From assembly GCA_949987565.1 (NCBI GenBank), contig OX465109.1, forward strand, positions 19,647,167 through 19,711,166: a DNA stretch of 64,000 nt, read 5' to 3'. A program made the position numbers and the translations under genes. Each line of letters begins with the position of its first letter. Positions within the stretch are counted from its first letter, which is position 1. Origin of the DNA: Luidia sarsii (lineage: Eukaryota > Echinodermata > Asteroidea > Paxillosida > Luidiidae). Shown here piece by piece: positions 23,123 to 36,592 of this stretch. The notes beneath the pieces were generated by a model, which did not search any database, was not told the DNA's origin, and saw only the letters and a list, made by a program, of their open reading frames with translations.

Positions 23123-24108
23123 CATATCTGCATTACACCAGCGCCTACTGTAGTAGCCAGTAGAACGAGTCCTATTGTGTTTGTATTGATCAGGAGTAGG
23201 GAGTTCGCCATTGGTTTGTAGACTTTACCACCAAGCCGCATTCCATTCTACCTACGGTCATGCAGTCGAGTGCTACTGCATGGCTTTGAGACGCATGCCG
23301 CATGCCACTCTCTTCTTTCCTTCTTTCCATATACCCCTCCACCGTTCAGGTGACCTATTCAGAAGTTTTAACTACAGTACAGAGGCCCCCAAAAGACTCA
23401 TGTCATGCAGCCACTTCAGCGCTAAAAATGCACAATATCGTAAAGCCTTTGCTTGATAGAACCCAAATATATGTCGTAAGACTGATAGAACTACCCCATC
23501 CTTGAATTCCTCCTATGGATGGGACGCCTAAATCATCGCTGGTAGGCCTAATGCAAGTGGGGGAGTGCAAGTAGTGGAGGTTTGGATTTAAAAGTTGTCC
23601 GTATCTCCCGATGTAGGTTAAGGAGCTGAAATCTGTCCCGTGTCTTACACCGAGATGTCCTCTTTCTACTTAATGGGCTGACAACAGGGAAGTGGGCTAG
23701 GTTTTCTATTCTGAGAGTAGCCGTCATATAATAGGCTGATTGACAAGGACTGGCGACGAAAGGAAGTCACGGGGAACAATCCTCCACCAATCCCTTTGGT
23801 CTTCCTTAGCACTCCCATGCTTTGTTCTCTTTCCGTTGCTAAAAGTACTCCCTTTGGTCATCGCCTTGCCTGTCTACCGGCTTCCTCCATTCTGTTCATT
23901 CTGCCATTATCATTTGTCACTCCTTCCTTTGTTCATTCTCGCTCTGCCCTTTTCTTTGTACCTATTTGACAGCAAGGCCTATAGGGTTGAAAGCGCCAGG
24001 GGCCCTCTATAACTTATGCATTTTTTTTTAAAGATATGTAGGCCCTGTGGGCCGCTGTAGTCGGCTAGAAATTCCACAGCATTTTTTGCATTACTTCATG
24101 CACAGACA
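23123..24108. other. No gene seen
   Basis: Unique-looking non-coding sequence between the 18-bp minisatellite and the first fold-back repeat. Confidence 0.35.
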
Positions 24109-24223
24109 ATCTCAAAAGTTAGAGGGCCTGAGGTTTCGATCCTAGCAGGACCTTTCTCAAAGGCAAAGGCAAAGAGAAAGGTCCTGCTAGGATCGAAACG
24201 CCAGGCCCTCTAACTTTTGAGAT
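24109..24223. repeat. Fold-back repeat, copy 1 (ATCGAAACG family)
   Basis: Arms of about 50 bp (ATCTCAAAAGTTAGAGGGCC...CCTAGCAGGACC) are inverted around a short AAGGC-rich loop. The right arm contains CCTGCTAGGATCGAAACG and continues into a tail with TTTTAGTCAGTGAGCAGTT, shared with copies at 31222 and 59691. Confidence 0.8.
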
Positions 24224-24610
24224 CAATGTATTGCAGGTCATTTTAGTCAGTGAGCAGTTGGCAACAGTATTTGTATCAACGTCATGCACAGACATATTCA
24301 ACTTGAAGGACACTTCTATTCGTACACTCAGAATTCTTCTGGCTACGTTCTTGGCATACCCGGATGTACCCTGTACCACGGCCCACAGTTCCTCGACATG
24401 CGTTAATAATTGCGAGTGCGCCTGACTCACTCACCGCTCTCTTGAGACGATGTCTGGTGCTTTTTTAAGCTTGACTCGTGACTGATGATATTCTAATGGC
24501 TGATTTACTCTATTCAAGAGATGTTTCGTCCAAAACGAAATGACGCAGTTTCTGCAATGGCCATTTTGTTTAGAAAAGAAAAAAATGCTACGAAGATTGC
24601 AGGAGTGTCT

Positions 24611-25046
24611 TTATAGGAAGGTTTGCGGTGAACATCATGTATCAGGTCTCTTAAAAGAAGAGGTATAGTTCTGAAAAGAACCTGAGTGGTAACTCTATAG
24701 GAGGGTTTGCAGTGACACCATGTATCAGGTCTCTTAAAAGAAGAGGTATAGTTCTGAAAAGAACCTGAGTGGTAACTCGACTCGACTCGACGAGGTGGGA
24801 AGGCGGAAGCCTCAGTGACCTAAGCCCCCCTTAGGATAATCCTCCCCAGAGGATTATCTTTCCCGCCTTCCCGCCTCAGCGACCACCGGTACATAAGGAG
24901 TTCCACCACCGATCCCAAGACATTCTCCTGATGACGGCCAGAGCATACTGGTCGAAATGTCGAGTTACCCTCAGGTTCTTTTCAGAACCATACCTCTTCC
25001 TTTAAGAGACCTGATACATGGTGTTCACCGCAAACCTTCCTTTATT
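24611..25046. repeat. Inverted repeat element with duplicated left arm and hammerhead-like core
   Basis: The left arm (GGTTTGCGGTG...GAACCTGAGTGGTAACTC) occurs twice in tandem at about 24617-24698 and 24700-24779. The reverse complement is at 24957-25046. Between them are GC-rich inverted segments and the motif described at 24918-24975. A related single copy is at 2448-2575. Confidence 0.75.
24918..24975 (+). ncRNA. Hammerhead-ribozyme-like motif (candidate)
   Basis: CTGATGA (24928-24934) is followed by one extra base, a six-pair stem GGCCAG/CTGGTC with loop AGCATA, then GAAA (24954-24957). This matches the two conserved hammerhead core boxes around stem II, as known from Penelope-like elements. 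The base after CTGATGA should pair in a canonical ribozyme but does not, and stems I/III with the cleavage site are unverified. Confidence 0.35.
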
Positions 25047-25309
25047 GATTCACCCACCATGCAAAGCATTAAGTCTCATTTAGGAGTGTCTTTGCTTTTT
25101 ATTCAGATGTTTGACATTATTGCCTTTACTGTGCCTTACCGCATTGTTGCCATTGTTGGCGCTGACATGGCTGTCGTTGTTGTCGTTATCGACGTTGTCG
25201 TCATAACTGGCACTGTTGTCGTTATCGTTGCTGATAACTTGCCATTGCTTGCCTTCTTTTGCTAGCGTTCTGCTGCCACGGCTGCTGCCGTTACGCTGGC
25301 AGTTTCTTC

Positions 25310-27258
25310 CATCGCTGCAGGCTCTATTGCTGCAGGCTCTATTGCTGCAGGCTCTATTGCTACAGGCTTTATTGCTACAGGCTCTATTGCTGCAGGCTCT
25401 ATTGCTGCAGGCTCTATTGCTACAGGCTCTATTGCTGCAGGCTCTATTGTTGCAGACTCTATTGCTGCAGGCTCTATTGCTGCAGGCTCTATTGCTGCAG
25501 GCTCTATTGCTACAGGCTCTATTGCTACAGGCTATATTGCTGCAGGCTCTATTGCTACAGGCTCTATTGCTGCAGGCTCCATTGCTGCAGGCTCTATTGC
25601 TGCAGGATATATTGCTGCAGGCTCTATTGCTGCAGGCTCTATTGCTGCGGGCTCTATTGCTGCAGGCTGTATTGCTGCAGGCTCCATTGCTGCAGGCTCT
25701 ATTGCTTCAGGATATATTGCTGCAGGCTCTATTGCTACAGGCTCTATTGCTGCGGGCTCTATTGCTGCAGGCTCTATTTCTGCAGGCTCCATTGCTGCAG
25801 GCTCTATTGCTGCAGGATATATTGCTGCAGGCTATATTGCTGCAGGCTCTATTGCTGCAGGCTCTATTACTGCAGGCTATATTGCTGCAGGCTCTATTGC
25901 TGCAGGCTATATTGCTGCAGGCTCTATTGCTGCAGGCTCTATTGCTGCAGGCTATATTGCTGCAGGCTATATTGCTGCAGGCTCTATTGCTGCAGGCTCT
26001 ATTGCTGCAGGCTATATTGCTGCAGGCTATATTGCTGCAGGCTCTATTGCTGCAGGCTCTATTACTGCAGGCTATATTGCTGCAGGCTCTATTGCTGCAG
26101 GCTCTATTGCTGCAGGCTCTATTGCTGCAGGCTCTATTGCTGCAGGCTATATTGCTGCAGGCTCTATTGCTGCAGGCTTATTGCTGCAGGATATATTGCT
26201 GCAGACTCTATTGCTACAGGCTCTATTGCTACAGGCTATATTGCTGCAGGCTATATTGCTGCAGGCTATATTGCTACAGGCTATATTGCTGCAGGCTCCA
26301 TTGCTGCAGGCTCTATTGCTGCAGGCTCTATTGCTGCAGGCTCTATTGCTGCAGGCTCTATTGCTACAGGCTCTATTGCTACAGGCTCTATTACCGCAGG
26401 CTCTATTGCTGCAGGCCCTATTGCTGCAGGCTCTATTGCTGCAGGCTCTATTGCTGCAGGCTCCATTGCTGAAGGCTCTATTGCTGCAGGCTCTATTGCT
26501 GCAGGCTCTATTGCTGCAGGCTCTATTGCTGCAGGCTATATTGCTGCGGGCTCTATCACTGCGGGCTCTATTGCTGCGGGCTTTATTGCTACAGGCTCTA
26601 TTGCTGCAGGCTCTATTGCTGCAGGCTCTATTGCCGCAGGCTCCATTGCTGCGGGCTCTATTGCTACAAGCTCTATTGCTGCAGGCTATATTGCTACAGG
26701 CTCTATTGCTGCGGGCTCTATTGCTACAGGCTCTATTGCTGCAGGCTATATTGCCGCAGGCTCCATTGCTGCAGGCTCTATTGCTGCAGGCTATATTGCC
26801 GCAGGCTCCATTGCTGCGGGCTCTATTGCTACAGGCTCTATTGCTGCAGGCTATATTGCTACAGGCTCTATTGCCGCAGGCTCCATTGCTGCAGGCTCCA
26901 TTGCTGCAGGCTCTATTGCTGCGGGCTCTATTGCTACAGGCTCTATTGCTACAGGCTATATTGCTACAGGCTCTATTGCCGCAGGCTCCATTGCTGCAGG
27001 CTCTATTGCTGCAGGCTATATTGCCGCAGGCTCCATTGCTGCGGGCTCTATTGCTACATGCTCTATTGCTGCAGGCTATATTGCTACAGGCTCTATTGCG
27101 GCAGGCTCTATTGCTACAGGCTTTATTGCTGCAGGCTCTATTGCTGCAGGCTCTATTGCTGCAGGCTCTATTGCTACAGGCTCCATTGCTGCGGGCTCTA
27201 TTGCTACAGGCTCTATTGCTGCAGGCTATATTGCTACAGGCTCTATTGCTGCAGGCTC
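25310..27258. repeat. 15-bp minisatellite, about 130 units
   Basis: Unit GCTCTATTGCTGCAG with CTATAT, GCTACAG, GCCGCAG and GCTGCGG variants; one base is lost near 26180. Ends 268 bp before receptor exon a. A variant block recurs in the second half, suggesting segmental expansion. Confidence 0.93.
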
Positions 27259-27526
27259 CCTTGCTGTTGTGCCACTTGCTGTCGGTGCTACTGCATGTGT
27301 GCCTCTTCAGATGGTACTGCTGTAGTTTATTACAATCCTTCTCTTTTACTTCTCACACGTTTTCCATGCAAGTATACAAAATGCATTGCCCTTGATTTCG
27401 TTTCTGCCAGACATGTTCTCGTAACACCGTGGATCTCATTTTTGGGGCAGTCTATAAGCCTAGTTAATATAACCTTGGCAACGGATTTACCTCATCTTCC
27501 ATGATTTTTTCCGTGTGTTTTTGCAG

Positions 27527-27646
27527 CCGGTCTCACGTGTAATCGAACGTACGACACCATTCTGTGCTGGGTGGAGGTGCGTGCCAACACGACGGCCAAA
27601 CAGCCGTGCCCCACGGTCTACTACGATGACCCGACCAGCACTAAAG
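27527..27646 (+). CDS. Receptor exon a: first half of hormone-binding domain
   Basis: Acceptor TTTTTGCAG, donor GTAAGG. The exon starts with two bases of a split codon, so an upstream exon ending in phase 1 must exist. It encodes three ectodomain cysteines, the conserved aspartate of the Y-D-x-I-L-C-W motif, and two N-glycosylation sequons (NRT, NTT). It lies 270 bp after a 2-kb minisatellite. Confidence 0.85.
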
Positions 27647-28769
27647 GTAAGGCCTACTCTCCCCATAGTGACAGTACGGCCGTTTAGGAAATGAAGGCTT
27701 AGGCTCGGGCTCGGGCTTCGTCTCCGTCTGACAAAACCTGAAAATGCGGGTTGTGGTTTGTTTCCGAATTTGAAGGTTTGTTGGCTTGATAGGTACAGAG
27801 TATTCATCAAGAAACTGGGCCAAACGCTTGTTTTTAGATGCCTGTGATATTATTATAAGTAAGATGAATACGACTGAAGCCTAATCCCGAGCCTAAGCCT
27901 TCATTTCGTAAACGGCTTATGATATCCCATGTGCACTGCAGACACGATCTTCAGAAATCATACAGTGAATGTGCAGACCAGAATGATCTTCGTTCATGTA
28001 GATGATAAATCTCAACGGGACAGATAAATCATGGAGCAGAAATCCCACGAGTAAAATAAAAGCCCAATAAATCACATCCAGCAGGACCGTACCGAGAAAG
28101 AAAATGGTTTAGAAAAACTGGCTTTGGCCGGAGAAATAAAGGGGAAGAGACGCTGAAAGGATAGGGTGACTTGGATAGCCAACCCCAAAGATTAGTAACG
28201 AGACAAACGTGACTTAAATGATCACCGACGTTTGGAGATTTGATTTATGATTTATTTCATTTTCCGGCCGGATATTACAAAACAATGAATCACAAAAAAT
28301 ACACTGACAAATCAACATATAACAGATACAAAATTAGCAATACCCAATTAGCTCCCGCGAGATTACCAGAAAGAAAGAAAAGCATGTCGAGGGGATCTCA
28401 GACAACAGAGATTTAGGATAAAAATCAAAATCAAACAGAAGCGTTATAAAATTAAGGAGATGGGGGTGATAGAGAGAGAGGGGGGATTGTGAGAGGGAGA
28501 GAGAGAGAGGGGGGAGAGAGAGAGAGAGGGGGGAGAGGGAGAGAGAGGGGAGTGAGAGGGGGAGAGAGGAGATAGAGTCAGAGAGAGAGAGAGAGAGAGG
28601 GGGTGAGAGGGAAGAGAGGGGAGAGAGAGGGGGAGACAGGAGAGAGAGTCAGAGAGAGAGAGAGAGGGGGAGAGGGAGAGAGAGGGAGAGAGAGGGGAGA
28701 CAGAGAGAGTCAGAGAGAGAGAGAGAGGGGGAGAGGGAGAGAGAGGGAGAGAGGGGGAGACAGAGAGAG

Positions 28770-28800
<31 letters not shown>

Positions 28801-31800
28801 AGAGGGAGAGAGAGGGAGAGAGAGGGGGAGACAGGAGAGAGAGTCAGAGAGAGAGAGAGAGGGGGAGAGGGAGAGAGAGGGAGAGAGAGGGGAGACAGAG
28901 AGAGTCAGAGAGAGAGAGAGAGAGGGGGAGAGGGAGAGAGAGGGAGAGAGGGAGAGAGAGAGAGAGAGAGGGGGAGAGGGAGAGAGAGGGAGAGAGAGGG
29001 GGAGACAGAGAGAGTCAGAGAGAGAGAGAGAGAGGGGGAGAGGGAGAGAGAGGGAGAGAGAGGGGGAGACAGAGAGAGTCAGAGAGAGAGAGAGAGAGGG
29101 GGGAGAGGGAGAGAGAGGGAGAGAGGGGGGAGACAGAGAGAGTCAGAGCGAGAGTGGGTGAGAGGGGAGGTGAGAGGAGAGATAGAGAGTGAGAACACTA
29201 ACGGAATGTTTAGTGGTTGGAGAAGACTAAGACACTAAAACCGCACAGTAAATCTGATTATGTATGACTAGGCCTTGGCCCATATTGGAGCGTGGAAGCT
29301 GTATGACCTGCCTATTCTGCACAATGCCCTGCATGGCGACTGACCTGACAGCTCAGAACAAGCCGCAGGCAAACCCAAACCTATGGGTTCAGAACAAGAA
29401 TCATTCGTTGGAGACCTACATCACCACGTGCACGATCTAAACGGCTCATATACGTGGCAGTGACGATGCATGGTTTGGACGACCTCAACGCGAGCTCGGT
29501 GGTCAAGCGGGTTAAGACGTCGGTACTCGAAGGCAAGAGCGGTCGGTCGGACTGCCCTCCAAGCTGCATGTCATTATTCTTTCAGTAATAAATAGCTCGA
29601 ATGCTGATTGCAGGTCGAGTGTCATACCCTCATTGACACGCCTGCATGCAGCATGGGCAAGGTGGGAAAATGTGGGGGAAAGGCGCATTACTTAACCGGA
29701 TAACAGAGACAGAATAGTGATGGCAAAAAGATGGTTTCAATACAACGATCATCCATTCTTCGAAGAAAGGATAACCCCCCAAAAAACGCTCACTCGTATC
29801 AGCTCAATATGCACGTCCCAGAAAGTGACGCTCGTCTGAGATAATTTATTGCATTCGCTGCAAATAGTTCAGACATGATAAAAGAGGGAATCTGATTTGA
29901 TTGTGCCGTCCTTGAAACTCCCAAAGCGAGATGGAAACTGTACGTCGGACCCATTCTGGAAATTAATTTGGAAAATCAATCATAGGCCTGACATTAAAGT
30001 AAGCCAACTTTCCCTCGAGGTTTTACATCTCAGTGTGTCATTACCGAGGCGGAGGCGATCATGCAGACATCGCCCGGCCCTGACCGTCCAGAGATATAGT
30101 ACTAGCTAGGGGCAGAGACTAAAGCTTCTCTAATAAACAACTGTCCGAACGCAATTGTTCCCGGTGGACCTCCGGTCAATTTGGCCCCGTTGTTTTATGG
30201 ACGGAAGCTTGTCAGTGACACAGTAAAAATATATAACATTATGAGCTACGTCTAAACGAGCCATGCCGTTCACGTCTTAGAACCCTGATTGAAACACCCC
30301 TGGGTATTGCTCCCTTTTCCCTGTGTTGTTGGGGTTTTTTCTCCGAGCGGGTCTGCATCGCGTTTGACGTCATAAATGGGGGTTCAGATCCCTTAATGAC
30401 GCCCAGTAATGCCCCGTCCGGATTTCATTGGCCACCTTCTCGAGTAACACGAGGCAAGGAGGCTTTGCCAGCCTGCCCGCCCGCCCAGCGGTTCGGGCCA
30501 GTCCAGTCAGACCCGACCACGTCTTATTGTTGTTTACGGTTTCCGTCCACACCATTTACGGCGTGGAGCCAGCGCTGTCGCTGAGACTGCTGCTAGCACA
30601 TAGCGTGTCAAAGCGTAGCTTCTTACCTTTAACGACCGCCTTCGTTAACGCAATAGTCCCCTAGTTAATGGCACTAATCTGTTCATTCATTCCGAATTAG
30701 CAGCTCTACAGTGAGTTACCAGATACTGATTGAGGCAGCAATGGGCTGGAGAACTATTCCACGGTTGCCGGAGATTGTGTTACACGGCAAAGTCAATAGC
30801 CCTCCCCTGCCGCGACCCCGAATGCTGACATTAGTGAGAACCTAATTTCACTTCCTTTGATTTATTGGATTATGATTTGAAGTAAGAATTGGGTGGAGTT
30901 TGGCCTGAGTAGAGTGGAAAGTGATGGATATAGAAAAAGAGTAGTCCAAGGGCAATTGCAATGCAAATAATGAAATGAAATAAAATGATTAGAAAATAAT
31001 GAAATGAATCGAAATGATATAAGTTAAAAGAATCGAAATGAAATAAGTTAAAAGAATCGAAATTAATTAAATGAAATGAAATGGAACGATTTCAAAATAA
31101 TGAAATGAATCGAAAGAAATAAGTTAAAAGAATCGAAAGGAAATAAGTTAAAAGAATCGAAATGAATGAAATGAAATGAAATGAAATGATTTGAAAATAA
31201 TTAAATGAATCGAAATGAAATAATCTTAACATTTAGTGGGCCTGACGTTTCGATCCTAGCGTGACCATTCTCTGCCTTTGAGAAAGGTCCTGCTAGGATT
31301 GAAATGCCAGGCCCACTAAATTTTAAGATTTTCATTTTGGTAATTTTAGTCAGTAAGCAGTTTGCAACACTTTTGTATATCACCCGAAATGAAATAAGTT
31401 AAAAGAATCGAAATAAATGAAATGAAATGAAATGAAATGAAATGAAATGAAATGAAATGAAATGAAATGAAATGAAATGAAATGAAATGAAATGAAATGA
31501 AATGAAATGAAATGAAATGAAATGAAATGAAATGAAATGAAATGAAATGAAATGAAATGAAATGAAATGAAATGAAATGAAATGAAATGAAATGAAATGA
31601 AATGAAATGAAATGAAATGAAATGAAATGAAATGAAATGAAATGAAATGAAATGAAATGAAATGAAATGAAATGAAATGAAATGAAATGAAATGAAATGA
31701 AATGAAATGAAATGAAATGAAATGAAATGAAATGAAATGAAATGAAATGAAATGAACCGAAATGAAATGAAATGAAATGAAATGGAATGAAATGAAATGA

Positions 31801-32472
31801 AATGAACCGAAATGAAATGAAATGAAATGGAATGAACTGGGAGGAGGAGATGAAAATGATATCGAGGCAGTTATTTTAACGAAAGAGGAGACGTCCGCGC
31901 TTAAAGATGCATGTAAGCCAAGGGCAAATAGCACAGTCCAGCCTGTAACCCGACCTAGCCCGCCATATGCCGGGGTGCAGACGCTGGAAATCACCTGCAG
32001 CGGTGCACTCCTTGGGTGATTGTACCCGCGCACCTAGTAGAGGTTTACATTCCCAATAGCTTTGCCACAAACAGAATCCAATGAAAAAGAAGACTCGAAC
32101 ATGAGAAATATAAGGCTAGCAAGTTCCGTCCACTGCATCTTGTGTGTGTGCAACCAGGATATTTGGTGACCAGGCATTGTGTGCGGTATAGCTTCTATAT
32201 GTTTTGCTCATTTCCTACTCTTGGTTATTTCATTGCAATATGAACACTCGGGCCGACTTGAGATCCAGTAGATTCGAGAAGGGGGTCGGAAATTGGAGAT
32301 GAGCCCACTGGTATATGAGACCGAAAATTTAATCTAAGTTTTGCGAGTTGTGTGCACGACGGTATATTGACCTGTGCGTGTAGTGAACACTGGCTGGCTG
32401 GCTGGATTGCTGGCTGGCTGGCTGGCTGGCTGGCTGGTTGGCTGGCCGGCTGGCTGGCTGGTTGGCTGGATT

Positions 32473-32517
<45 letters not shown>

Positions 32518-32561
32518 TTGACTGGCTGGCTGACTGGCTGGCTGGTTGGCTGACTGGCTGA

Positions 32562-32605
<44 letters not shown>

Positions 32606-32775
32606 TTGGCTGGCTGATTGGGTGGCTGGCTGGCTAGCTGGCTGGCCGATTGGCTGGCTGGCTGGCTGGCTGGCTGACTGATTGGGTGGCTGGCTGGCTA
32701 GCTGGCTGGCCGGCTTGCTGGCTGGCTGGCTGTATGGCTGGATTGCTGGCTGGCTGGCTGGATGGATGGCTGGCC

Positions 32776-32814
<39 letters not shown>

Positions 32815-33002
32815 TGATTGGGTGGCTGGCTGGCTGGCTAGCTGGCTGGCCGGCTTGCTGGCTGGCTGGCTGTATGGCTGGATTGCTGGCTGGCTGGCTG
32901 GATGGATGGCTGTCTGGCTGGCTGTCTGTCTGGCTGTCTGGCTGGCTGGCTGGCTGGCTGACTGACTGGCTGACTGACTGACTGGCTGGCTGGCTTGCTG
33001 GT

Positions 33003-33073
<71 letters not shown>

Positions 33074-36000
33074 ATGGTTCAATTCCTGAAATTTCAGGGG
33101 AAATTACACGTTTTTTCCCTTGTCACCCGCAGCGTATGCCTACAAGTTCTGCGAGCCCAATGGCACATACAACTCTTGGACCAACTATTCCAGCTGCTGG
33201 GTGCACGAGGACAACCCGGACGAAAAGGTGGGTGAGCTTTGCCAGGTAGTCTGATATGACTGGAATCACACGGCTCAGTGTCAATGACAATTCATCCCCC
33301 CGGAGAAAGTCAAAGATTTGAGATCCGATCAGGCGTCGTGATCATTCAACCCTCCGGCCTATCTCCTTATATAGGTACATGAATACAAATACCGGGTAGT
33401 ATATGAGATGCATGTAATGAAATCAACGGCGAATGAGGGAAAGCAGTGTAAGAGATTGAGATTTTTGAGCATCATGTGCGTGTATGGGCCTTTCTGATAA
33501 ATAGTATACTATCGTCTGTCTATCGTCTTTAACGTCTTCCACTACTTCGTCTTGTCTTCACCATTAGTGACATCCTGGCCCCTCTTTTATCCCTTTGAAT
33601 CATTCTTCCTCTCCTCGGCTTCCTCGTCTCCCCTTTCCTCTCTCACATCTGCCTCCCAAACGGCTCCTCATTCTGCTACTCTTCCTTCTTCTCGTCATCC
33701 ATCTTCCCCTTCCTCTTCCTCGCGTTCCTCCTCTGCAACCCACTCCTCCACCTCCCCTTCCCTCGTCATTTCTACCCGAATCCTTCTTTATCTATCTCAC
33801 CGCTCCCACAGCTGCCCCAGTACCTCAAGTACCTCCAGATCGTGTACAGCATCGGCTACTCGCTCTCGCTGCTCACACTCACCATCGCCATGGGCATCTT
33901 CCTCTATTTCAAGTGAGTATCTGTGGCGCCCTCTTGAGGTGGTATCGGGAGAGGTCTAGGTCTTCCCCCTATTGGAAATACACGGGGATAGGAAGACAAT
34001 AGCCCTAGCCGTAGCTCTGGAAGTGGAAGCCCTTTTCGGACACGGCCTGAGAGGCGTTCGGAGCCCATCGACAACCGGTGTAAAGGCTAATTCTGCCTCC
34101 CCCCCCTAAATGTGTCCTGTGGACAGAATTACCTGTACCAGGACAGGCTTATCCAGGTAAATGCGTCCCCGGACAAATGTACATGGCCACAACCGGGTAA
34201 ATATGTACAGGCAGACACGTTCTAACGGTGGGACAGATTTAACCTTCACACCGGCCGCACATTATATCATAGGACAGAATAAAGCCCCAAGAATGTATAC
34301 TTTGGGCCCAAAAGATCAAATCGATCGAGTCTTCTGCAAAATTAATAATTTGCTTAGCTGTCTATACTAGTTCTTGGTACTTGGCTGAGTTTGTATTGCT
34401 CAAAGGTTTTTCGGGTTTCTTCATTTATTTGGGAATGAAGTGATAACCCAAAAGGGCCGCAAAAATGCAAACAGAATGAAACATGTGGCCATTGAAAGCA
34501 ATGACTAGGGGGCATACAACTACTCAAATGGATTTCTGCATATAAATCATTGTTTCGGTCGGTTGTACTTCCCAATACGCAGTGGCTGTTGTTACGGCAG
34601 TCGTCCGTGTAGTTCCCCGACTTCACAGTATTTGTCAGGATAGCTCTTGGAACCAGACTATCAGCTAATAGACTGGTTCAACCAGCCTGCAATGCTGACG
34701 AAATACAATCAAGTCAGGGAACCACACGGACGACTGCCGTAACAACAGCCACTGCGTTAAATATAATCAGCTACCGTCGGATTGTCCCCGCCTGGCATAA
34801 TTTTGTTTCGCCACCCAGGAAACTACGGTGTCCCCGAAACACCATCCACATGCACCTGTTCATGTCCTTCATCCTGAGGGCGGTATTTATGTTCGTGCGC
34901 GACATCATCCAGACAGTCAGCTTCAGCGTGGACATGAGCGGCTCCTCCGTCGAGCACGTCGACTCGGAGGGCGCCCTCACCGATCTCGACAGCGTCCAGG
35001 TATGAGGCCCGATGCCCCAGGGGTGGGGATGCCATCGAGAGGCGGGTATAGCTCGGCCCTTTCCTCGGGAGAAACTTGAAACCCCTCCAAAAATTCCAAT
35101 GTGAAAGAATCTGCAAGGATCGAAACGTCGGGACCTTGAAGTCTCCCTTCTTTACATGAGACTCACGGTCAAAATAATAACATTTGTAAAATTTGTTCCC
35201 GAGGTCTACCGGTCTTTCGTCCATAAGACCGCCCAGTTGAGAGCATATAGGAGAATGTACGGGACTCACACTAGCCGTAGTTACCCGTGCAGTGTGCAAT
35301 GACCAGTGTGTGAGCTGGTCAATTTGCCGCAGAGCTCTGTGGAAGGGTGGTTTGCCCCCGGGAGAGAACGGATCCAATTTTGGAATTCGATTCTCCGCAT
35401 CCATCTATCATCCTTCTTTTCTGGTTCTCCTGTGACTTTAAAGGGAGAAGTGGCTGAAGAGATAGTGGCTTATAATACAAGGCCGTGCAAAAGGCCCCGG
35501 GGGAGTTCCATTAGAGCAAGGATGGGACTGTTCTTGTTTTTATTAAGTTTAGCCGGGGTTGCAAATTCATCAGCGATATTCCCCAGACACCAGTCGAGGC
35601 CGATGTTAAGTTCATGAAAGAGGAGGGGTCAGGGGGTATATGAATCCACCCTTCCCATACAAAATCCTCTCTCATTCCCCCAGCTCCCTTATAAACTCTT
35701 TTTTGTTTAAGTCTTCCGCCCATTTTTGTTCCTTTTTACCTGGAATGAAAATAAAATGGAGGCTGTTGGTAAAAATGTCTCAAGTTGTGAATTGAATTTG
35801 GCTAGCAGCGGGTGCATGTGCGCTGCCTTTGTCTGCGCTCGGCTCGTAGGCTCGCTCATCGAGTTTGTCAGCGACAAATAGACCGGCCTTGTTGGGAGAT
35901 GTATTAAAGTGAGAGAGATAGGAGTAGAATAGAGAGAAGGGGCTTAGATATAGAATAAGAAAGAGAGGGGTATATAAGAGAGGCCATGTAAACGGCATTA

Positions 36001-36497
36001 CCTTGTGAATAACCGATACGGTAGATGTGTGCGCCGCAGCTTTCCCGATGTTTGCTGTCTACCCTAAATATCCGTGGGTCATACCACAAAAGAGCAACAC
36101 TGTCACACAGTCATCACACGATTATAGATAACCGTTATTTCTGCAGTATCGCTGCACGGTCATCAAGTAGCTCCTCGTCCATAGTGGCGCTTATTAGGCT
36201 CATTATACTGGCCAACTGCTTCAAAGGATAGCGTACAGTGCATTGTGAGATGTGCTTCCTTGTAATCCGCATTACTTTGTGAATAACCGATGCTGTGTAT
36301 AGTTGCCCTCCGAATGGCAATATTCAATGGAGTAATTTATACACACCAAGGAATCCGATTCGGTTTTTCTAGCGTACTTTAAGTGGATTGTCCGATCAAC
36401 TGGCACTCTATTTTCCTCTTACATCCTACCATGAATTCCTTTGTTTCCCCCGCCTTGCTCAATGTTTAATAGATGGAGAGACAAAGAGAGAGAGAGA

Positions 36498-36528
<31 letters not shown>

Positions 36529-36553
36529 GGGGGAGGGAGAGAGAGAGAGGGGG

Positions 36554-36592
<39 letters not shown>

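Larger units (their letters stand above)
27647..33132 (+). other. Receptor intron a, about 5.5 kb
   Basis: Contains a MITE with terminal inverted repeats (27679-27916), a GA-rich array (28465-29190), a tRNA-like SINE fragment (about 29489-29570), a fold-back repeat (31222-31330), an AAATG pentanucleotide array (31395-31850) and a TGGC array (32391-33074). I see no further exon. The rest (27917-28460 and 29571-30960) is unique-looking non-coding sequence. Confidence 0.6.

Noticed and set aside
21038..23241. 640-695-codon frames reading repeats such as ITISGP or RDRNRP
   Set aside because: The 18-bp unit is divisible by three, so several frames stay open; both strands are open at once and one frame runs into the LTR.
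25216..27395. Frames of 400-690 codons with LLLQA or IAAGS repeats
   Set aside because: Product of the 15-bp minisatellite; reading frame shifts inside the array and no splice or start context is convincing.
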